A DNA stretch of 10,024 nucleotides, from assembly GCA_029881855.1 (NCBI GenBank), contig JAOULU010000036.1, forward strand, positions 1-10,024. The letters are read 5' to 3'. A program made the position numbers and the translations under genes. This document shows, piece after piece, positions 7,241 to 10,024 of the stretch. This stretch comes from Nitrosomonas sp. GTDB lineage: Bacteria; Pseudomonadota; Gammaproteobacteria; Burkholderiales; Nitrosomonadaceae. The notes beneath the pieces were generated by a model that worked only from the letters and a program-made list of their open reading frames with translations, ran no database searches and was not told the origin of the DNA. The stretch's first letter is position 1, and each line of letters begins with the position of its first letter.

Positions 7241-7578
7241 TGAAAGGCAGCAATGCGGAACAAGCTGCTGCATTATTTCTACAAGACAACCACCTGGTTT
7301 TAGTCACACAAAACTACCGCTGCCGATTTGGTGAAATTGATTTAATCATGCGAGACGGTGCAACCCTGGTATTCGTTGAAGTCAGAATGCGCACCAATGA
7401 AAAATTCGGTGGTGCAGCAGCCAGTATTACCCCCACCAAACAAAAGAAACTACTCAGTACCGCACGCCATTATTTATCCACATTAAATGAAGAACCCACC
7501 TGTCGTTTTGACGCAGTTTTATTTTCAGGTGCTGATGGCCAGAAAATAGAATGGATTAAGCATGCGTTTGAAGCGTAA
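7240..7578 (+). CDS. yraN: UPF0102 family protein YraN
   Basis: This is a small cytoplasmic protein of 112 residues from the UPF0102 family, whose fold resembles restriction endonucleases and Holliday-junction resolvases; no activity is firmly assigned. The family core is intact: GEIDLIMRDG (31-40), VFVEVRMR (44-51), FGGAAASITPTKQKKL (56-71) and CRFDAV (88-93). Glu32, Asp34, Glu47 and the xEVR block form the nuclease-like signature. The start ATG overlaps the lppC stop by one base (TAATG at 7238-7242), so the two are translationally coupled. In E. coli diaA and dolP follow; here the next genes are on the opposite strand and unrelated. Confidence 0.93.
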   Translation: MKGSNAEQAAALFLQDNHLVLVTQNYRCRFGEIDLIMRDGATLVFVEVRMRTNEKFGGAAASITPTKQKKLLSTARHYLSTLNEEPTCRFDAVLFSGADGQKIEWIKHAFEA

Positions 7579-7612
7579 CAAAATGAATAACTCGTGCAAT
7601 GATCACATCAGT

Positions 7613-8014
7613 TTATGGCACTCCGAAAATAATGTACAACAGCGCTAGAAACAATCCCACAAGTATCATGCCAGTCTTGCCCCAAAAATCCCGTACACGA
7701 GCATAATCAGTAACGTATGCATCAATCTCTGTGTCCCCGGTTTTTTTTGTGGCACTCTCCACTTCAATCTCATCTTGAATACGTTCGACGCGAGAATCTT
7801 CGATATATTCAGATAGTCCGGGAACAAAGAAATTAACCGCAAATAAGATAACAGCATACCAAAACACAACAGCGCAAACAGCTGCTAGCAGGATTGCGGC
7901 AATGGATTCCACGCCAATCGAGAGAAACACCGCAGTCAAAACTACAAAAACAACAATTGCAGTGAGCGTCACAATTCGCCAAATTAATTTGAGTTTTCGT
8001 TTATCGATTGACAT
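7613..8014 (-). CDS. hypothetical membrane protein, three predicted helices
   Basis: I do not recognise a family for this protein of 133 residues. It has a basic N-terminus (DKRKLKLIWR), hydrophobic spans at about 11-33, 38-64 and 114-131, and between the second and third spans an acidic, charged segment (about 68-110, including EDSRVERIQDEIEVE) that may form a short coiled coil. The ATG at 8014 is directly preceded by an in-frame TAG, which fixes the start at or after this codon; no strong ribosome site is visible. A weak promoter (TTGCCT, 18 bases, TAGGAT) lies about 13-42 bases upstream. The charged loop is encoded in part by a GTGTCCCCGG motif also found outside genes at 8161 and 8499. 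The gene converges on yraN, with 34 bases between them. Confidence 0.7.
   Translation of the reverse strand: MSIDKRKLKLIWRIVTLTAIVVFVVLTAVFLSIGVESIAAILLAAVCAVVFWYAVILFAVNFFVPGLSEYIEDSRVERIQDEIEVESATKKTGDTEIDAYVTDYARVRDFWGKTGMILVGLFLALLYIIFGVP
7731..7744 (+). repeat. short repeat GYGTCCCYRG, copy 1 (inside a coding region)
   Basis: GTGTCCCCGGTTTT matches 12 of 14 positions of the copy at 8499-8512 and has the same orientation. It is followed by a run of T. It lies inside the minus-strand membrane-protein gene. A match of this length could arise by chance; support comes from the other copies within 800 bases. Confidence 0.35.
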
Positions 8015-8151
8015 CTATGATCATCATCCTATGTTTAATGATCAATTAGAGGCAAGGAATTCTGCAATGGCCATGCAGTTTTATGCAATGTGAGGATTGT
8101 ATCTTCAGAATTTCCTTTCGCAGTCTTGGCATTAAAGAATTTTAGTGTTAA

Positions 8152-8171
8152 TTAGATATTGCGTCCCTAGA
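8152..8171 (+). repeat. short repeat GYGTCCCYRG, copy 2
   Basis: This 20-base segment, starting TTAGATATTGCGTCCC and ending TAGA, matches copy 3 (8490-8509) at 15 of 20 positions, and all five differences are transitions. It lies just downstream of the 97-residue membrane-protein gene, so the gene is flanked by direct copies. Confidence 0.4.
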
Positions 8172-8195
8172 ATTCCTACTGCAATTAATTTCTAT

Positions 8196-8489
8196 TCATT
8201 TCTTGAAGAAAAACACAAGTATTAATGCTACAAAAAATGCTATTAGGTAATAGACTATTAAATTAACTAATAAAACTGGGTTAAATATGTAATCAATATA
8301 GTACTCGAATTCTGAACATTCCCACACCGCATCAAGTAAACCAGCACAATTCTTTCCGTCATAACCACCTTTCGCCCATACAAACACAATAAAGGTGTGA
8401 ATGCACAAGGGCAATATTAAGGCCGCAATCCAAGTTATTAACTGAATTTTCTTATATGTCATATTGAAACATAATATATCACTCAACAT
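8196..8489 (-). CDS. hypothetical small membrane protein, two predicted helices
   Basis: This 97-residue protein is of no family known to me. Helices are predicted at about 17-38 and 70-94, joined by a loop with Cys48 and Cys58 that could form a disulfide if it faces the periplasm; the C-terminus is FFFKK. The start is uncertain. ATG 8489 gives the full frame, but ATG 8462 (MTYKKIQLITW) gives a more typical N-terminus just before the first helix, and neither has a Shine-Dalgarno. The base composition is clearly more AT-rich than the genes left of 7600. It is flanked by two copies of the GYGTCCCYRG repeat and lies just beyond a half attC site, so it may be an old cassette or inserted fragment. 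Confidence 0.55.
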   Translation of the reverse strand: MLSDILCFNMTYKKIQLITWIAALILPLCIHTFIVFVWAKGGYDGKNCAGLLDAVWECSEFEYYIDYIFNPVLLVNLIVYYLIAFFVALILVFFFKK

Positions 8490-8509
8490 TTAAGCATTGT
8501 GTCCCCAGA
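8490..8509 (+). repeat. short repeat GYGTCCCYRG, copy 3
   Basis: The segment TTAAGCATTGTGTCCCCAGA aligns without gaps with 8152-8171 (15 of 20, differences all transitions) and its core with 7731-7744. On the minus strand it directly follows the half attC site at 8514-8535 and runs up to the start codon of the 97-residue gene. Confidence 0.4.
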
Positions 8510-8513
8510 TTTA

Positions 8514-8535
8514 CTCTCGAACACGCTTGTTATGC
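8514..8535 (-). other. half attC-like site (5' half only)
   Basis: Reading the minus strand, three bases after the stop codon of the secreted-protein gene comes GCATAAC (8535-8529, R''-like), then AAGCGTG and TTCGAG, the same order (AACAA, spacer, TCAAG-like L'') as the two complete attC sites further right. No matching GTTATGC half follows in the next 150 bases; the GYGTCCCYRG repeat begins instead. I read it as an attC cut off after its first arm. Confidence 0.45.
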
Positions 8536-8538
8536 ATT

Positions 8539-8853
8539 TTATTGCTCGAAACCTAGCCGTTCCATATTTGTATCATAAATTTCGACCACTTGAGGACATT
8601 GAGCCATGAATGATTCCAAGGTATGCCCAAGGCGGGCTGCTTCAGTAGATAGAAAGCGAACAATAAATTCATCTCCGCCGGGCATTTTAATTGTTTTCTG
8701 AAAATTCACCATTTGGGAAAATACACCACACATTCCAGCTGCTTTAGCTACAACCATCATATCTATTACCACTTTCATATCATTTTCAGTATTTTCGTCC
8801 GCTATTGCTGGAAATGAGGCCACGAGGAATATAGCTATAATTATTTTTTTCAT
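8539..8853 (-). CDS. hypothetical small secreted protein
   Basis: This protein of 104 residues has a clear signal peptide: MKK, hydrophobic core IIIAIFLVASF, probable cleavage after AIA (residue 18). The mature part is mainly helical in appearance and contains just two cysteines, Cys42 (AGMCGVF) and Cys86 (AQCPQ), which could form a disulfide in the periplasm. No catalytic motif is visible and I assign no function. ATG 8853 has AAGGG seven bases upstream (8861-8865). It lies in the position of an integron cassette gene: a complete attC (8878-8975) is just upstream and a half attC just downstream of its stop. Confidence 0.72.
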   Translation of the reverse strand: MKKIIIAIFLVASFPAIADENTENDMKVVIDMMVVAKAAGMCGVFSQMVNFQKTIKMPGGDEFIVRFLSTEAARLGHTLESFMAQCPQVVEIYDTNMERLGFEQ

Positions 8854-8877
8854 TCTCTTACCCTTATTATTTTTAAT

Positions 8878-8975
8878 ACATAACGACTAAATAATGGGCA
8901 GCTAAAAGGGACGCTGTTTTTTTGCGACAGCAAAAACCGTGAGCTTTTAGCCATCGCCTTGATCTTTTGTTATAT
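8878..8975 (-). repeat. attC recombination site of an integron cassette
   Basis: Read on the minus strand, the site begins with ATATAAC (8975-8969, R''-like), then AAAAGA and TCAAG (L''), and ends with GTTATGT (8884-8878, R'-like, cleavage expected after G8884). The two ends pair over seven bases with one G-T wobble. Inside, GCTAAAAG and CTTTTAGC pair perfectly, and GCTGT/ACAGC forms an inner stem with a T- and A-rich loop. The 98-base length is within the usual attC range. Its first base overlaps the stop codon of the nuclease gene, as is common for cassettes. Confidence 0.75.
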
Positions 8976-9803
8976 TAATTTTTATTTAACCCAAATACCC
9001 TAGTACCAAGTTTTTGTTTATAAAAATTTTCTACTGAAATCACATCTTTATTTGACATGTTGCTTGGTAACGACTGCAAAATAGTAAATTGAAAGTTCTT
9101 ACAATAACAAGCATCCTTAGAACATAATGCTTTTAATAATTCATTACCTCCATGCCCGCTTTTTGCGTATTCACCCCATCGTTGCCAGATACCATCTTTA
9201 CCGTAAGCTGAACCTATATATTGATTACCAGTAGTTTTATCTAAGATTAAATAAATACCGTTAATAGATGAAAGCTGTAAATACCACTCACGATTTGCAC
9301 GAATATTTTCACTGAGCTTTTTTAATTCCGTATAATCTAGCGTGAAGTTTAATAGCCCAGGAAATTCACCTAAATACCCTTTTGGAAGAAGCTCAATAAT
9401 ATTTTTAGGATTATCATTCACCCATTGATGCCAAGTGATAGCACTCTTTCCCCAATCAATAACTAAGCGGTCTTTAAAATCATCAAAACCATCAACTTCA
9501 TTTAACTCATATTTAAAGCCATAATCTGTTTCTGTAGAGCCATCGACTTTGAACATACCAATAAAAACAGCTTTAGATTGCTCAATACCTACAAATGAAG
9601 CGATATAATCACACTCTTTAAAAACGTCATTTTTTTGTTTTGTTTGATATTTTAAAAGCTCACTACGATCCTTGATTAACTCTCGATATTCTTCTCTTCT
9701 ATCTTTGTGTCGAACATACTTTACTTTGTTCTTTTCTAAAATATCAGTTTTAAGAGATAGCATATCCTTGAAGGTAAGCACCAAATTCTCCAGATTAATA
9801 TAA
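8884..9803 (-). mobile_element. integron gene cassette carrying a GIY-YIG nuclease gene
   Basis: This is the unit between the predicted G/TT cleavage points of two successive attC sites (after G9804 and after G8884 on the minus strand), 920 bases. It has the standard make-up: a short leader, one ORF in the same direction as the attC sites, and the attC at its 3' end. No integrase gene or attI lies in the window, so mobility depends on an integrase elsewhere. Confidence 0.65.
8975..9784 (-). CDS. GIY-YIG nuclease-domain protein in an integron cassette
   Basis: This protein of about 269 residues has a C-terminal GIY-YIG endonuclease domain (about 173-269): GIY at 176-178, YIG at 189-191, Arg202 in WQRWGEYA, a family-type Glu252 in SVENFYKQKLG and Asn267 in GLNKN. 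All positions normally needed for metal-dependent DNA cleavage therefore appear present. Residues 1 to about 50 are highly charged and probably helical; 55-165 form a separate domain with DYIASFVGIEQSKAVFIG, VIDWGKSAITWHQWV and ELLPKGYLGEFPG, which I cannot name. The start is uncertain: GTG 9781 is six bases after GGAG, and TTG 9784 or ATG 9763 are alternatives. Solitary GIY-YIG proteins act in restriction, repair or homing; here a defence or DNA-processing role is only inference. The gene is AT-rich compared with the chromosomal genes. Confidence 0.88.
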   Translation of the reverse strand: MVLTFKDMLSLKTDILEKNKVKYVRHKDRREEYRELIKDRSELLKYQTKQKNDVFKECDYIASFVGIEQSKAVFIGMFKVDGSTETDYGFKYELNEVDGFDDFKDRLVIDWGKSAITWHQWVNDNPKNIIELLPKGYLGEFPGLLNFTLDYTELKKLSENIRANREWYLQLSSINGIYLILDKTTGNQYIGSAYGKDGIWQRWGEYAKSGHGGNELLKALCSKDACYCKNFQFTILQSLPSNMSNKDVISVENFYKQKLGTRVFGLNKN

Positions 9804-9873
9804 CGTGTTAGCTAAAAGGCCGTGCGACTAGCGCGATCCCGTGCAAAGCACAAACTTGAGCACCTTGTTATTT
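9798..9873 (-). repeat. attC recombination site of an integron cassette (upstream of the nuclease cassette)
   Basis: On the minus strand the site opens with AAATAAC (9873-9867), AAGGTGC and TCAAG, and closes with GTTATAT (9804-9798). The terminal boxes pair at six of seven positions. It shares AACAA-spacer-TCAAG on the left arm and CCTTTTAGCT on the right arm with the attC at 8878-8975. Internal GTGC/GCAC stretches can extend the stem. Length 76 bases. The R' box is 13 bases from the start of the nuclease gene. Confidence 0.68.
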
Positions 9874-9879
9874 GCGATT

Positions 9880-9960
9880 TTACCTATACTCATACATTAG
9901 CTCCTCTTCAGCCTCGCGATATTTCCCTTCTGAGTCAATAACGAAACCTTCTGCAAACAT
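9880..9960 (-). CDS. short ORF at the end of the next cassette (possibly a remnant)
   Basis: This frame ends at TAA 9882-9880, only six bases before the attC box at 9873, which is the normal position for a cassette gene. From ATG 9960 it gives 26 residues starting MFAEGFVIDSEGKYREAEEE. The frame continues upstream for six more codons (FFGFGY) and then meets TGA, so it is either a very small gene or the 3' end of a decayed one. No Shine-Dalgarno precedes ATG 9960. The remaining bases up to the window edge show nothing I can assign. Confidence 0.35.
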   Translation of the reverse strand: MFAEGFVIDSEGKYREAEEELMYEYR

Positions 9961-10024
9961 ATAACCGAAACCAAAAAATCATCGAATGCGTTTCAGTTCA
10001 GGCCCCACATTAAGCCTTAAATCA

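Noticed and set aside
7564..7612. GTTACGC on the minus strand after the 133-residue gene as the end box of a last attC
   Set aside because: No partner box GCGTAAC or attC-like arm lies after the stop at 7613, and the bases belong to the 3' end of yraN.
7902..8093. Plus-strand ORF of 63 codons
   Set aside because: It is mostly antisense to the membrane-protein gene, has no ribosome site and no recognisable protein features.
8041..8100. Palindrome around CTGCAATGGCCATGCAG as another attC
   Set aside because: It lacks AAC/GTT terminal boxes and the TCAAG-type arm and does not directly follow a stop codon; a short chance palindrome is enough to explain it.
8481..8535. A complete 55-base attC ending at GTTGAGT
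   Set aside because: GTTGAGT fits the general GTTRRRY pattern but does not pair with GCATAAC, the arms do not fold, and it would run into the start of the next gene. Kept only as a half site.
9986..10024. Plus-strand open frame beginning MRFSSGPTLSLKS at the window edge
   Set aside because: Only 13 codons are visible with no ribosome site, so it cannot be told from a chance open frame.
7579..10024. CRISPR array or insertion sequence in the accessory region
   Set aside because: No regularly spaced identical repeats, no transposase-like ORF and no terminal inverted repeats are visible.

Overview
The left three quarters of the window (about 1-7600) is ordinary proteobacterial chromosome. The right quarter (about 8480-10024, perhaps from 7613) is AT-rich accessory DNA that I read as part of an integron gene-cassette array on the minus strand. 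Gene content suggests a betaproteobacterium of moderate GC, possibly Nitrosomonadales: class II dihydroorotase, the divergent rsmI / lppC-yraN block, a DCC-family protein and a compact pst operon. The taxonomic guess is an inference and is weak below class level.

Layout. At 1-3648 (+) lies a tightly packed transcription unit: the 3' end of a DUF547 gene, then pstS, pstC, pstA and pstB. The last four encode a complete high-affinity phosphate ABC importer: periplasmic binding protein, two permeases and an ATPase. The pst genes overlap each other and no phoU follows. At 3754-4122 (+) is a small DCC-family (DUF393) thiol-disulfide oxidoreductase-like gene with its own promoter candidate. It converges on pyrC (4138-5175, minus), which makes dihydroorotase for pyrimidine synthesis. 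pyrC appears to start at TTG behind a strong promoter and a five-codon in-frame mini-ORF. rsmI (5275-6123, minus; 16S rRNA C1402 2'-O-methyltransferase) is divergent from an lppC-like gene (6134-7240, +), with only 10 bases between the start codons. yraN (UPF0102) follows lppC with a 1-base overlap. This rsmI/lppC/yraN arrangement is also found in E. coli, but the diaA and dolP genes that follow there are absent here.

After yraN the genes run on the minus strand and become short and unfamiliar: a three-helix membrane protein (7613-8014), a two-helix membrane protein (8196-8489), a small secreted protein (8539-8853) and a GIY-YIG nuclease-domain protein (8975-9784). Two attC-like recombination sites (9798-9873 and 8878-8975) bracket the GIY-YIG gene. 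Half of a third attC follows the secreted-protein gene (8514-8535). A fragment of another cassette ends just before the first attC, at 9880. No integrase or attI is in the window. A short degenerate motif of the form GYGTCCCYRG occurs three times in the same orientation between 7731 and 8512.

The most interesting part is the cassette-array tail with its nuclease-domain cassette and truncated attC. Among the core genes, RsmI has lost a normally conserved D-T-R motif and pyrC has an unusual start region.
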